DNA of 64,000 nucleotides from Streptomyces canus (GTDB taxonomy: Bacteria; Actinomycetota; Actinomycetes; Streptomycetales; Streptomycetaceae). The stretch lies in contig NZ_JAUSYQ010000002.1 in the NCBI RefSeq assembly GCF_030816965.1, positions 7,926,001 to 7,990,000 on the forward strand, written 5' to 3'. The position numbers and the translations under genes were made by a program. Below are positions 48,331 to 57,511 of the stretch, one piece after another. The notes below the pieces were generated by a model. That model was not told the DNA's origin. It saw nothing but the letters and a program-made list of their open reading frames with translations, and ran no database searches. Positions within the stretch are counted from its first letter, which is position 1, and the number at the start of each line of letters is the position of its first letter.

Positions 48331-49884
48331 ATGAGGACGACACGGCGTCGCCCGGCACCGCCCTCGTCCGCGCAACGGGCGGACGGCCGGGTCCGCCGGC
48401 CCGGGGAGCGCCTCGCGGACGCGGCCGACGGGCGCCTGCCCGTGCTCGACGGTGGCGGGCGGATACTGCGCAAGGCGTTCCCGGACCACTGGTCGTTCCT
48501 GCTGGGTGAGATCGCGCTCTACAGCTTGATCGTCCTGGTGCTCACCGGGGTCTGGCTGACGTTCTTCTTCCGTCCGGAGATGAGGGAGGTCGTGTACCAG
48601 GGGCAGTACGTGCCCCTGCGCGGCGTCCGGATGTCGGCGGCCTTCGACTCCACCCTGCACATCAGCTTCGACGTACGCGGCGGGCTCCTCGTCCGCCAGA
48701 CGCATCACTGGGCGGCGCTCGTCTTCGTCGCCGCGATCGGCCTGCATCTGCTGCGGATCTTCTTCACCGGAGCCTTCCGCAGGCCCCGGGAGGTGAACTG
48801 GGTCATCGGCCTCACGCTGTTCGTGCTCGCGCTCGCCGAGGGCTTCGCGGGCTACTCGCTCCCCGACGACCTGCTGTCCGGCACGGGGCTGCGCATCGCG
48901 CAGGGCATCATGCTGTCGATCCCGGTCGTGGGCACGTATGTGAGCATGTTCGTGTTCGGTGCCGAGTACCCCGGTGAGGACATCGTTCCGCGGCTGTACG
49001 GCATGCACATCCTGCTGTTGCCCGGGGCGTTGATCGCCCTGGTCACGGTGCACCTGATCCTGGTGTTCCACCTGAAGCACACCCAGTGGCGGGGCCCCGG
49101 ACACTCGAACCGCAACGCGGTCGGCAAGCCGTTCCACCCGCAGTTCATGGCCTCCTCCGGCGGCCTGTTCCTCATGGTCTTCGGGGTCCTGGCGCTGCTC
49201 GGGGGCGTCGCCCAGGTCAACCCGGTGTGGGTGTACGGGCCCTACCGGCCGGACCAGGCGTCGACCGGTTCCCAGCCCGACTGGTACGTCGGTTTCCTGG
49301 AGGGCGCACTGCGGCTCGTACCTCCGTGGGAGACGACCCTCGCCGGACACACCCTCATGTGGAACGTGCTCCTCCCGGCGGTCGTCCTGCCCGCGCTGCT
49401 GTTCCTCGTGCTGTATCTGTACCCCTTCGTCGAGCAGCGGCTGACCGGGGAACGGAGTCAGGAGCAGCACCTGTGCGACCGGCCGCGGGAACGTCCCGTC
49501 CGTACCGGTCTCGGTGCCGCCGGCATCACCTTCTACGGCGTTCTGCTGCTGGCCGGCGGCAACGACGTCGTGGCCCAGACCTTCCGGATCTCGCTGAACA
49601 CCCTCACCTGGGTGCTGCGCATCGCCCTTGTGGTGGCGCCGGTGCTGGTCTTCCTGCTCACGCGCCGACTCTGCCACGCCCTCCTGGACGCCGAACGCGA
49701 GACCCTGGAGGAGGGCGAGGAAACCGGTGAGGTGCGCCAGAACGTGGCAGGCGGATACGAGAGCGGACATCGGCCCGTCGACCACTTCCGGCCCGGGGCT
49801 CCCCGGGTCCCGATCAGCTCTGCCGACGGGCGTACTGGAACACCATCCCGAGAACACCCCGAGCCAGCACCCCGAAGCCGATGA
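48331..49884 (+). CDS. Cytochrome b (QcrB-like), stand-alone copy
   Basis: 517 residues from ATG 48331 (GGGAGG upstream). Two heme b His pairs are visible: RQTHHWAALVFVAAIGLHLL and MHILLLPGALIALVTVHLIL followed by FHLKHTQW. The quinol-site loop reads PVWVYGPY rather than PEWY. Actinobacterial features include the long C-terminal extension with helices. Normally qcrB follows qcrC and qcrA (cytochrome cc and Rieske); neither is here. It converges on ctaF/ctaD genes and overlaps ctaF by 71 bases, suggesting an accessory bc-aa3-type branch. Confidence 0.85.
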   Translation: MRTTRRRPAPPSSAQRADGRVRRPGERLADAADGRLPVLDGGGRILRKAFPDHWSFLLGEIALYSLIVLVLTGVWLTFFFRPEMREVVYQGQYVPLRGVRMSAAFDSTLHISFDVRGGLLVRQTHHWAALVFVAAIGLHLLRIFFTGAFRRPREVNWVIGLTLFVLALAEGFAGYSLPDDLLSGTGLRIAQGIMLSIPVVGTYVSMFVFGAEYPGEDIVPRLYGMHILLLPGALIALVTVHLILVFHLKHTQWRGPGHSNRNAVGKPFHPQFMASSGGLFLMVFGVLALLGGVAQVNPVWVYGPYRPDQASTGSQPDWYVGFLEGALRLVPPWETTLAGHTLMWNVLLPAVVLPALLFLVLYLYPFVEQRLTGERSQEQHLCDRPRERPVRTGLGAAGITFYGVLLLAGGNDVVAQTFRISLNTLTWVLRIALVVAPVLVFLLTRRLCHALLDAERETLEEGEETGEVRQNVAGGYESGHRPVDHFRPGAPRVPISSADGRTGTPSREHPEPAPRSR

Positions 49885-50203
49885 GGAAGAGCCACAGGCC
49901 GTAGACGACCCCTGTGGACGCGATCGCGAAGCCGAGCGCGGTGACGATCGGCCACGGACTCTGCGGCGGGAAGAACTCCAACGGCCCGGCCGCGTCGGCC
50001 ACCTCCGCGTCCGTACGGTCCTGCGGGCGCCGGCCCTTGCGCCGGTACTGCACGGCGCAGAAGAAACTCACCAGGGCGCCCATCAGGAAGGCGACCACCA
50101 GTGCGGCCGTCCCGGCGGGATCTCGGGACCACCAGCCGTAGAGCGCGGCGGCACCCGCGAAGAACGCGGCCACGCCGCCGAAGAGCAAGGCCTCGACCTT
50201 CAT
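49814..50203 (-). CDS. ctaF: Cytochrome c oxidase subunit IV, actinobacterial type
   Basis: 129 residues with four membrane helices in two pairs and the typical [20 protein letters not shown] segment. Small structural subunit of the aa3 oxidase. It overlaps the end of ctaD by 4 bases (ATGA) and so is translationally coupled. This is a second-copy type locus, since ctaC (subunit II) and ctaE (subunit III) are absent. Confidence 0.88.
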   Translation of the reverse strand: MKVEALLFGGVAAFFAGAAALYGWWSRDPAGTAALVVAFLMGALVSFFCAVQYRRKGRRPQDRTDAEVADAAGPLEFFPPQSPWPIVTALGFAIASTGVVYGLWLFLIGFGVLARGVLGMVFQYARRQS

Positions 50204-51873
50204 CGCAAGCCCGCCTTCTTCGCCTGACGGACGATCTCGGGATGATGCAGGTCGAACGCGGGAGACTCCGAACGGACACGGGGAAGCGCCACGAAGTTGT
50301 GGCGCGGCGGCGGACAGGACGTCGCCCACTCCAGGCCGCGTCCGTACCCCCAGGGATCGTCCTCGGTGACCTGCCTTCCGTGCCGGGCCGTGTGCCAGAC
50401 GTTGTACAGGAAGGGCAGCGTGGAGACGCCGAGCAGGAACGCCCCCGCCGACGAGAGGGTGTTGAGGAGCGTGAAGCCGTCGGCGGCCAGGTAGTCGGCG
50501 TACCGGCGCGGCATGCCCTCCTCGCCGAGCCAGTGCTGCACCAGAAAGGTGAGGTGGAACGCGGGGAACAGCAGCCAGAAGTGCAGTTTGCCGAGCCGCT
50601 CGTCGAGCGTCTTCCCGGTGAACTTGGGCCACCAGAAGTAGAACCCGGCGAACATCGCGAAGACGACGGTGCCGAACAGGACGTAGTGCAGATGGGCCAC
50701 GATGAAGTACGAGTCGGTGAGGTGGAAGTCGAGCGGCGGGGAAGCGATCAGTACGCCGCTCAGGCCGCCGAGCAGGAACGACACCAGGAATCCCAGCGAC
50801 CACAGCATCGGTGTCTCGAACGAGATCGACCCGTTGACCATCGTGCCGATCCACGCGAAGAACTTGATTCCGGTCGGCACCGCGATGAGGAACGACATCA
50901 GGGAGAAGAACGGCAGCAGTACCGCGCCGGTGGCGAACATGTGGTGTGCCCACACCACCGACGACAGCATGGTGATCGCGATCGTCGCCCCGATCAGCGG
51001 CAGATACCCCCACAGGGGCTTGCGTGAGAACACCGGCAGGATCTCGGAGATGATCCCGAAGAACGGCAGCGCGACGATGTAGACCTCCGGATGGCCGAAG
51101 AACCAGAAGAGGTGCTGCCACAGCAGGGAGCCCCCGTTCGCCGGGTCGAAGACATGGGCGCCGAACTTCCGGTCCGCCTCCAGGGCGAGCAGCGCGGCGG
51201 TCAGGACCGGGAAGGCGGGCAGCACCAGGATCGACGTGAACAGGATGTTCCAGGTGAAGATCGGCATCCGGAACATCGTCATCCCGGGAGCCCGCAGACA
51301 CAGGATGGTCGTGATGAAGTTGACCGCGCCGAGTGTCGTCGACACACCGGTCACGACCAGACCCATCACCCACAGGTCACCGCCCGCCCCGGGGGAGTGG
51401 TAGGAACTGTTCAGCGGCGCGTACGCGAACCAGCCGAACGCGGCGGCGCCGCCGGGCACCACGAAGCCCGACACGACCATCAGGCCGCCGAAGAGGTACA
51501 TCCAGTAGGACAAGGCGTTCAGCCGGGGGAACGCGACGTCCGGCGCCCCGATCTGCAGGGGCATCACGGCATTGGCGAACCCCGCGAACATCGGGGTCGC
51601 GAAGAGCAGCATCATGATCGTGCCGTGCATCGTGAAGAGCTGGTTGTAGGTGTGCTCGTTCACGAACTGCAGCCCAGGACGGGCGAGTTCGGCCCGCATG
51701 GCCAGCGCCAGCAAGCCCGCGAACAGGAAGAAGCCGAAGGCCGTGACCATGTAGAGGCGACCGATCTCCTTGTGATCCGTCGTCTGGGCCAGGCGCAACA
51801 GCGTATGGCCGAGCGAGTGCTGGGAGGCGGTCGGAGACTCGGCCTGGCCGGCGCGTTCAGAGAGCTCGGTCAT
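50200..51873 (-). CDS. ctaD: Cytochrome c oxidase subunit I
   Basis: 557 residues from ATG 51873 (GAGGAGGACG upstream). Twelve helices with heme/copper ligands in [39 protein letters not shown] (His-Pro-Glu-Val-Tyr, the CuB His-Tyr site), [11 protein letters not shown] and [13 protein letters not shown]. The K- and D-channel residues appear conserved. Reduces oxygen to water and pumps protons. Encoded with ctaF only, opposite a solitary cytochrome b gene; subunits II and III must come from the main locus. Confidence 0.95.
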   Translation of the reverse strand: MTELSERAGQAESPTASQHSLGHTLLRLAQTTDHKEIGRLYMVTAFGFFLFAGLLALAMRAELARPGLQFVNEHTYNQLFTMHGTIMMLLFATPMFAGFANAVMPLQIGAPDVAFPRLNALSYWMYLFGGLMVVSGFVVPGGAAAFGWFAYAPLNSSYHSPGAGGDLWVMGLVVTGVSTTLGAVNFITTILCLRAPGMTMFRMPIFTWNILFTSILVLPAFPVLTAALLALEADRKFGAHVFDPANGGSLLWQHLFWFFGHPEVYIVALPFFGIISEILPVFSRKPLWGYLPLIGATIAITMLSSVVWAHHMFATGAVLLPFFSLMSFLIAVPTGIKFFAWIGTMVNGSISFETPMLWSLGFLVSFLLGGLSGVLIASPPLDFHLTDSYFIVAHLHYVLFGTVVFAMFAGFYFWWPKFTGKTLDERLGKLHFWLLFPAFHLTFLVQHWLGEEGMPRRYADYLAADGFTLLNTLSSAGAFLLGVSTLPFLYNVWHTARHGRQVTEDDPWGYGRGLEWATSCPPPRHNFVALPRVRSESPAFDLHHPEIVRQAKKAGLR

Positions 51874-52226
51874 CGTCCTCCTCGACGGGATGCCTTGGGA
51901 CCGGAGGCACCCCGAGAGCCATGCCGTAGAGCGGAGAAGCGGCATGCGAGTGCCCTGGCAGAGCGGTGGGAAACCGGCCGGACACCGGCGTCGGCGACGC
52001 TATCGGCGAGACCGCAGGGACACCTGCCGCGCCACGCCCGCTGTCCGCCGTCAGAGGGGCTCCTCGCCAAGAGACGTCGACGGCGGTTGCCCCGCTCCGG
52101 CGGCTCAGCCGTCAAGCAGGGGCTGCTTGCCACCCGGTTGCAGGCGACGGGGCCCGTGACGGACGAGCTGCCGACGGTCGCGCACGCTGTTGCAGACTCA
52201 ACCGCACGGGTTGACACAGGTGCGCG
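51874..52226. other. Spacer upstream of ctaD, no gene seen
   Basis: 353 bases, GC-rich, containing the ctaD promoter. No terminator-like hairpin or regulatory motif was recognised. Confidence 0.35.
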
Positions 52227-52964
52227 TCACGTCCGGGGCTTTGCCTCGACGACGGCGGCCGGGTTCATGTCGCGGTGGACCAGGGCTTGGACGGTTTCGG
52301 TGAGGCGGAGTCTCCGTTGCTTCGCGTAGGTGGTGAGCAGTTGCGAGGCGTCGGCGATGGTGGTGTCCGCGTACTGGGCGATCATGCCCTTGGCGATCTC
52401 CAGGGTGGCTTTGGAGGCGATGACGCTCTGGACGCGGGTGATGACGTCGTCGGACCGGGCGGGCTCGGTGGACCAGTGCATCAGGGCCAGCGCGGCAGAG
52501 TCCGCGAGGGCCTGCGCCAGATGGACGTCGTCGTCGTTCAGGCGGCCGGGGCGTCGCCGTAGCAGTGTGAGTGCTCCCAGCGGTCGCTCCTGCAGACGCA
52601 TAGGGATCGCCTGTAGGGAGTCGTAGCCGACTTCGGTCATGACGGTGGCCAGTTCCGGCCGGCGTTCACGCTCGGCGGCGATGTCGGGGACGCTCACCGG
52701 TTCGCCGATGCGGTAGCTGTCCATGCAGGGGCCGTGGCCGTTCTGCAGTTGGAGCAGTTCTGCGAAGGCGGCGTCCTCGTCGGTCGATGCCATCGTCCTC
52801 AGGCCGCCTCGCGCGTCGGCGATCATGACGGCGGCCGCGTCGACGTCCAGCAGGTCGTGGCAGGCGTGGACCAGGCTGTGGAAGAGGTGCAGTGGGTCGA
52901 ACTCCGCGGCGTAGGTGTCCGACAGGGCGAGGAAAGCCTGCGCCAGCTGTCGCTCGCGGTTCAT
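52227..52964 (-). CDS. GAF-ANTAR RNA-binding regulator
   Basis: 245 residues. The GAF sensor domain covers residues 20-165 (DVDAAAVMIADARGGLRTMA; GPCMDSYRIGEPVSVPDI) and the C-terminal ANTAR covers about 180-238 (VIASKATLEIAKGMIAQYAD; TYAKQRRLRLTETVQALV). Likely a cytosolic sensor acting by transcription antitermination. It is followed upstream by another GAF-ANTAR gene in the same direction, 51 bases away. Confidence 0.88.
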   Translation of the reverse strand: MNRERQLAQAFLALSDTYAAEFDPLHLFHSLVHACHDLLDVDAAAVMIADARGGLRTMASTDEDAAFAELLQLQNGHGPCMDSYRIGEPVSVPDIAAERERRPELATVMTEVGYDSLQAIPMRLQERPLGALTLLRRRPGRLNDDDVHLAQALADSAALALMHWSTEPARSDDVITRVQSVIASKATLEIAKGMIAQYADTTIADASQLLTTYAKQRRLRLTETVQALVHRDMNPAAVVEAKPRT

Positions 52965-53015
52965 GGTCGCCTCCCCGGCGCTGTGGTTACGGGTACCGGC
53001 ACGGGTGCCGGCCGC

Positions 53016-53782
53016 TCAGTCATCGCGGAGGTCCATGGTGCGCTCGATGATCGCCCGGGCCACTTCCGTGGCGGTGCGGCCGTGGGTGAAGGCTCGCGCA
53101 CGCAGGCGCAGCAGCGCTTCCTCGGCGCTCACGCCCAGCTGCATCATGATCATCCCGGTGGCCTGATGCACCTCCTCCCGGTCCGATTCCGCTCCTGGCA
53201 GCCACGTTACGACTCCTTCGAAGTCCGGGGAAGCCTGATCAAGGGCGAGGACGGTCAGGGTGACCGCGTCGGCGACCAGCAGTGCGGTCCGGAGACGATC
53301 GGCACTCAACGAACCCGGTGTCTTCTGGTACAGGTCAAGGGTGCCCAGGGGCGTTCCGTTGCCCGCCAGAGGCAGGGAGAAAACCGCCTCGACGCCGGCT
53401 TTGGTGGCCTGCACGCTGAACAGCGGCCAGCGGCGCGTGTCCGGAGCACGTGTCAGGTTCGTCGCGAAGACGGGGGCGCGCAGGCGGGTCGCCTCCCGGC
53501 ACGGTCCCTCGCCGAGCGTGTACTGGATCTCCGCCAGCCGCGCCGCGACGTCTGCGCTGGCGCACAGCACGACGCCCCTGTCCGAGCCGTCCGCCGGCAT
53601 CGAGATGGACAGCCCCGCCACTTCCGGGAGCAGCGCGAGGCAGTTGCGGCACAGGGCGCCGGGCGCCTCGGACGGAGACAGGCCGCTCATGCCGGCGACG
53701 AGTTCGCTGACGATACGAGACCGCTCGACATCCGTCTCCTGCTCGGCCTCTCCACCCCCCCCAGCAGCTCGTCACCCGGCAT
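53016..53782 (-). pseudogene. GAF-ANTAR regulator, 5' end frameshifted at a C8 tract
   Basis: The readable part from ATG 53690 (224 residues) has a GAF domain (GEGPCREATRLRAPVFATNL) and an ANTAR domain (EVHQATGMIMMQLGVSAEEA). But ATG 53690 has no ribosome site, while ATG 53782 has GGAGGTGAGGGAC right before it and its frame opens PGDELLG. One extra base in the run of eight C (53755-53762) would join MPGDELLGGGGEAEQETDVE to the rest, giving 255 residues. This is a one-base deletion, a sequencing error, or a switchable tract. Function if intact: stress sensor with RNA-binding output. Confidence 0.75.
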
Positions 53783-54048
53783 GTCCCTCACCTCCCGTCC
53801 CACTCCGCGCGACGATTCCACGCGATCTTGGCACAGGCACGTAGGTCTGACCCAGAGCCGGGTACACGCGACGGATCGACAGGGCGGGCCCAATTCGCCC
53901 GCGTGGGACGCCGTGCCGACCGCTTTTCGGGGGCGTAGCGTCCTCTTAGGGGCACGTTCGGCACGGCCTGGTGAGCGTATGCCGTGTCCCGGGGCATACC
54001 GGACCGTCCGGCCGTTCCTGAGTTTCCCCGCGATGCTGGAGGTGCCTC

Positions 54049-56160
54049 GTGACCAGCGTGGGTGATCCGGCCGCCGTCGACAACGACGATCTGGATGCCG
54101 TGTTCGCGGAGACGGTGCGCCGGACCGGCGCGTCCGTCGGCGCCCTGTACCTGCTCACACCTGATGAACGGCTGCTGCGTCTGGATGTGCTGTGCGGAGC
54201 GCCGGCCGAATTCGCCGCACCGTGGGCCAGGATCCCGATGGCCGCTCCGGCACCGGTGGCTGTCGCGGTCCGTGAAAACCGCATCGTATGGGTGGGCAGC
54301 CAGGAGGAGATGGTCCGCGCCTATCCGCGCACCGCGGTGGTGCTTCCCTACCCGCTGGCCCTGGTCGCCGCGCCGGTGGCCGACGCCCGGCGTCGGGGAG
54401 CGCTGCTGCTCATGTGGCCGGCCACTCGTCCCCCGTACATGACCGGACGGGAGCGGGGGCACATCGTGTCGAGTTGCCGACGTCTGGCCCGGCTGCTGGA
54501 GGAAGCCGTCGCGCACGGAAAGTCCCCCTCCGGCGACGACAGGCCTCGTGTCGTCCCCGTCGAGCGCCGGCCCGGGAGCCCGGCGACGGCCGCCGCCGAC
54601 TTCGCGGAGCGCCTGCCCGGCGGAAGCTGCGCGCTGAACCTCGAGGGTCAGTTCACCTACCTCAGTTCCGGCGCCTGTGACCTGCTGGGCTGCGAAGCCG
54701 GCCGGCTGCTGGGCACCCTGCCGTGGCAGTCGTTGCGCTGGCTGGACGATCCCACCTACGAGGACCGTTACCGAGCCGCGGTGATCAGCCGCGAGCCCGT
54801 CTCGTTCACCGCGTGCCGCCCACCGGACCGCTGGCTGGACTTCCATCTCTTCCCGGACGCCGGCGGCATCAGCGTCCGCATCGTTCCCAGCGGCGCACAG
54901 GCGCTGCCGTCACCGGCGCCAGGCCGCTCCACGCGGACCGTCACACCGGCCGGCGCGGGCCGGCTGTACCAACTCACACACCTGGCCGCGGGTCTGACCG
55001 AAGTCGTCGGAGTGCAGGACGTCATCGCCCTGATCGCCGACCAGATCATGCCCGCCTTCGGCGCCCAGGGCCTGGTCCTGTCCACCGCCGAGGCCGGACG
55101 ACTGCGGATCACCGGCCACCGCGGCTACGACCCCCACGTCATCGAGCGCCTCGACGGACTGCCTCTCGACACCGACTTCACCCCGGCCGGGCATGCCCTC
55201 GCCAGCGGCATCCCCGCGTTCTTCGCCGACCCGGCAGAGATGCGCCGTATCTACCCGGAGGCTCCGCAGGTCAGCGGGAAGCAGGCGTGGGCCTTCCTGC
55301 CCCTGATCATCTCCGGCAGGCCCGTCGGCTGCTGCGTCCTGTCCTACGACCAACCTCACGCGTTCCCGGCCGAGGAGCGCGCCGTCCTGACGTCGCTCGC
55401 CGGGCTCATCGCCCAGGCTCTGGACCGCGCCCGCCTCTACGACGCCAAACACGAGCTCGCCCACGGCCTGCAGCAGGCACTGCTGCCGCGCGTCCTTCCC
55501 CAGGTCGACGGACTGCGCGTAGCCGCACGCTACCTGCCCGCGACCCAGGGCATGGACATCGGCGGAGACTTCTACGACCTGATCCGTCTCGGTGACACGG
55601 CCGCCGCGGCCGTCATCGGCGACGTCCAGGGACACAACGTCGCCGCCGCCGCCCTGATGGGCCAGGTCCGCACCGGCGTCTACGCGCACGCGACCCTCGG
55701 CACGCCCCCCGACCAGGTCCTCGCCCGAACCAACCGGCTCCTCACCCACCTGGCCCCCGAGCTCTTCACCAGCTGCCTCTACGCCCACTTCGACTTCACC
55801 CGCCGACGCGTGTGCCTGGCCAGCGCCGGCCACCCGCCACCCCTCCTGCGACTGCCCGGTCGGGTCACCCGGCCCGCCGTCGTCCCGCCCGGACCACTCC
55901 TGGGAATCGACCCCGACGCCGACTTTCCCCTGACCGAGATCCCGCTGACTCCGGGCCTGATGCTGGTCTTCTACACCGACGGCCTCGTCGAAACACCTGG
56001 AGTCGATCTCGACGACTCCTTCACCCGCCTCGCGCACCACCTCGCCCAAGCCGACGAGCGGGACCTGGACCTGCTCATCGACGACCTGCTCAGCAAGGCC
56101 GGCACAGCCGGGCAACGCACCGACGACGTCGCCATCCTTGTGCTGCACGACGGATCCTGA
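54049..56160 (+). CDS. GAF-PAS-GAF-SpoIIE (PP2C) phosphatase
   Basis: 703 residues from GTG 54049 (GGAGGTGCC upstream). Domains in order: GAF-like (20-155), PAS-like (175-285, GQFTYLSSGACDLLGCEAG), GAF (310-465, GVQDVIALIADQIMPAFGAQ) and PP2C/SpoIIE (485-700). The phosphatase metal motifs are intact: GMDIGGDFYDLI, VIGDVQGHN and VFYTDGLVETPG. It likely dephosphorylates an anti-anti-sigma factor in response to signals bound by its sensor domains. The neighbours are GAF-ANTAR genes, divergent from it, which supports a stress-signalling locus. Confidence 0.9.
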   Translation: MTSVGDPAAVDNDDLDAVFAETVRRTGASVGALYLLTPDERLLRLDVLCGAPAEFAAPWARIPMAAPAPVAVAVRENRIVWVGSQEEMVRAYPRTAVVLPYPLALVAAPVADARRRGALLLMWPATRPPYMTGRERGHIVSSCRRLARLLEEAVAHGKSPSGDDRPRVVPVERRPGSPATAAADFAERLPGGSCALNLEGQFTYLSSGACDLLGCEAGRLLGTLPWQSLRWLDDPTYEDRYRAAVISREPVSFTACRPPDRWLDFHLFPDAGGISVRIVPSGAQALPSPAPGRSTRTVTPAGAGRLYQLTHLAAGLTEVVGVQDVIALIADQIMPAFGAQGLVLSTAEAGRLRITGHRGYDPHVIERLDGLPLDTDFTPAGHALASGIPAFFADPAEMRRIYPEAPQVSGKQAWAFLPLIISGRPVGCCVLSYDQPHAFPAEERAVLTSLAGLIAQALDRARLYDAKHELAHGLQQALLPRVLPQVDGLRVAARYLPATQGMDIGGDFYDLIRLGDTAAAAVIGDVQGHNVAAAALMGQVRTGVYAHATLGTPPDQVLARTNRLLTHLAPELFTSCLYAHFDFTRRRVCLASAGHPPPLLRLPGRVTRPAVVPPGPLLGIDPDADFPLTEIPLTPGLMLVFYTDGLVETPGVDLDDSFTRLAHHLAQADERDLDLLIDDLLSKAGTAGQRTDDVAILVLHDGS

Positions 56161-56274
56161 ACCGTCTGTCGAGGCGCCTCCTCCCGGGCCGACTTGGATG
56201 CAGGCGCGCTTCGGTCGGGCTCCCCGGGGAACTCGGCGGTCCGAAGGCCTCCTATGTGAGCGAGGTGTCCTCAT

Positions 56275-56463
56275 ATGTCCAATCCACAGCAGCCAGAACA
56301 GCGACGCAGCCAAAAGGGCGGCAGCACGCCGCAACAGAGCGGTGAACTGAAGGCCCGGCAGACCGGGCCGAAGGACGACCGTGCCCACGGCACGGACAAG
56401 GGAGAAAAGGGCGGCGGGCAAGGTGGCGGGGTGCCGCCGGACCAGCAGCCCGAGCACCCGTGA
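56275..56463 (+). CDS. Small hydrophilic protein
   Basis: 62 residues, mostly Gly, Gln, Lys, Pro and Asp (SNPQQPEQRRSQKGGSTPQQ at the start), predicted disordered. GAGGTG lies upstream of ATG 56275. Similar short hydrophilic proteins occur widely in Streptomyces near stress genes; function unknown. It follows the phosphatase gene by 115 bases and may share regulation. Confidence 0.6.
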   Translation: MSNPQQPEQRRSQKGGSTPQQSGELKARQTGPKDDRAHGTDKGEKGGGQGGGVPPDQQPEHP

Positions 56464-56508
56464 TCAAGAGCGACCAGGCCGGAACCGCTCGACATCGTCC
56501 GGCAGCAG

Positions 56509-56778
56509 CTAAGCGCCGTCCCGGCGCCTGTCGGTGATCTCTGTCGGCCCTGGTGAGGGCGGCGGTTCCGGCACGGCTGTGCCGGAACCGGACCGCGCGG
56601 TGACCAGTGCCTGTTCCAGAGCGGCGCGGATCTCGTCGGACAGCCGGCCGTCGTGGACCCAGTCAACGATCTGCTCGGAGACCTGCCGTAGTTTGATGTT
56701 GGTGTGGTCATCCGTGACGAGGTCGACCACCGCCTGCGCCTGCTGGACGCCGCGCAGGGCCCTGCCGACGGTGGGCAA
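56509..56778 (-). pseudogene. ANTAR-domain fragment
   Basis: An 89-residue frame contains the last helices of an ANTAR domain (TDDHTNIKLRQVSEQIVDWV then HDGRLSDEIRAALEQAL), which match in spacing the NTNTKLHHLAQALM and VPEELRQQM segments of the STAS-ANTAR protein at 41.4 kb. The N-terminal part of the domain and any sensor are missing, and it abuts a LuxR remnant on the other strand. Probably the 3' end of a deleted gene. Confidence 0.6.
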
Positions 56779-57087
56779 CGGGGTGGGCCACTGGAGGAAC
56801 TACGCCAGGTCCACGTCGAGTTGCCACGCATGGCCCAGCAGGTGCCCGACGGTGACCTGCGCGGTCGCCCACTCGACGTGGCCGTCCGCCTCCCACTCGG
56901 TGCCGGGCCCGCCCTTGGCGCCCCGGAACTCGACGTGTTGGCGCAGGTGGCGCTGTGCTGCAGCAACGCCGAAGCCGGGCGCAGGTCCTCGCTGCTGCCC
57001 GAAACCGTCAAGTCCCCTCTGCGCAGCGCGATGCGCAAGCTGGGAGCCGGCACCCGCTTCGAGGCGGTGGTCGCCGCACGTGCCGAC
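56773..57087 (+). pseudogene. LuxR-type HTH remnant
   Basis: The frame from about 56917 reads PELDVLAQVALCCSNAEAGR then RSSLLPETVKSPLRSAMRKL and GAGTRFEAVVAARA. This aligns by eye with the C-terminal HTH of LuxR/NarL regulators (ExxVLxLVAxGxSNxEIA, TVKxHLxxIxxKLG). Several key positions are substituted and no start is evident. It runs directly into the CocE remnant. Confidence 0.65.
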
Positions 57088-57405
57088 GGAGCCGTTCGCA
57101 CCGGGAAGGGCAGCAGCCCACCGCACGGTGTCGTACCCGTCGCTCTCCTCGTGCGTCCACGGCTCCCACCCACCCTCGGAGGCGAACCGGCCGCGGGTGT
57201 CCTGGAGGACCACCATGAAGCCACGCCGAGCCGCCGCCAGGGGATCGAGGATGGCGAGCGCCAAGGGCGTCTGCTTCCGGTACGGCAGCCTGCTCAGCAG
57301 GACCGGCCACGGTCCGCTGCCGCCGGGCCGGTAGACGTCCGCGCGCAGGACCATGCCGTCACGCGTCTGCGTGGGTACGTCGGACTCGACCCGGATCTCC
57401 GTCAT
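57073..57405 (-). pseudogene. CocE/NonD (S15-type) hydrolase, N-terminal fragment
   Basis: ATG 57405 with GGAG upstream begins MTEIRVESDVPTQTRDGMVL and continues through RGFMVVLQDTRGRFASEGGW to GANGSVGTCG, just where the catalytic GxSYxG loop should follow. After that the sequence switches to the antisense of the LuxR remnant. Intact family members are about 550-670 residues. The 15 bases GCCGCACGTGCCGAC (57073-57087) belong to both remnants and mark the junction. Confidence 0.75.
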
Positions 57406-57511
57406 GTGCTGCTCCTTTGCCTGCCACGACGTCTCCTCGAGAAGGTGGTTGATCGGGCCTTCCCCTGCGCGAGACCCCCGATCGGGGGTGACCACGGCGG
57501 TCTCGGGACGC

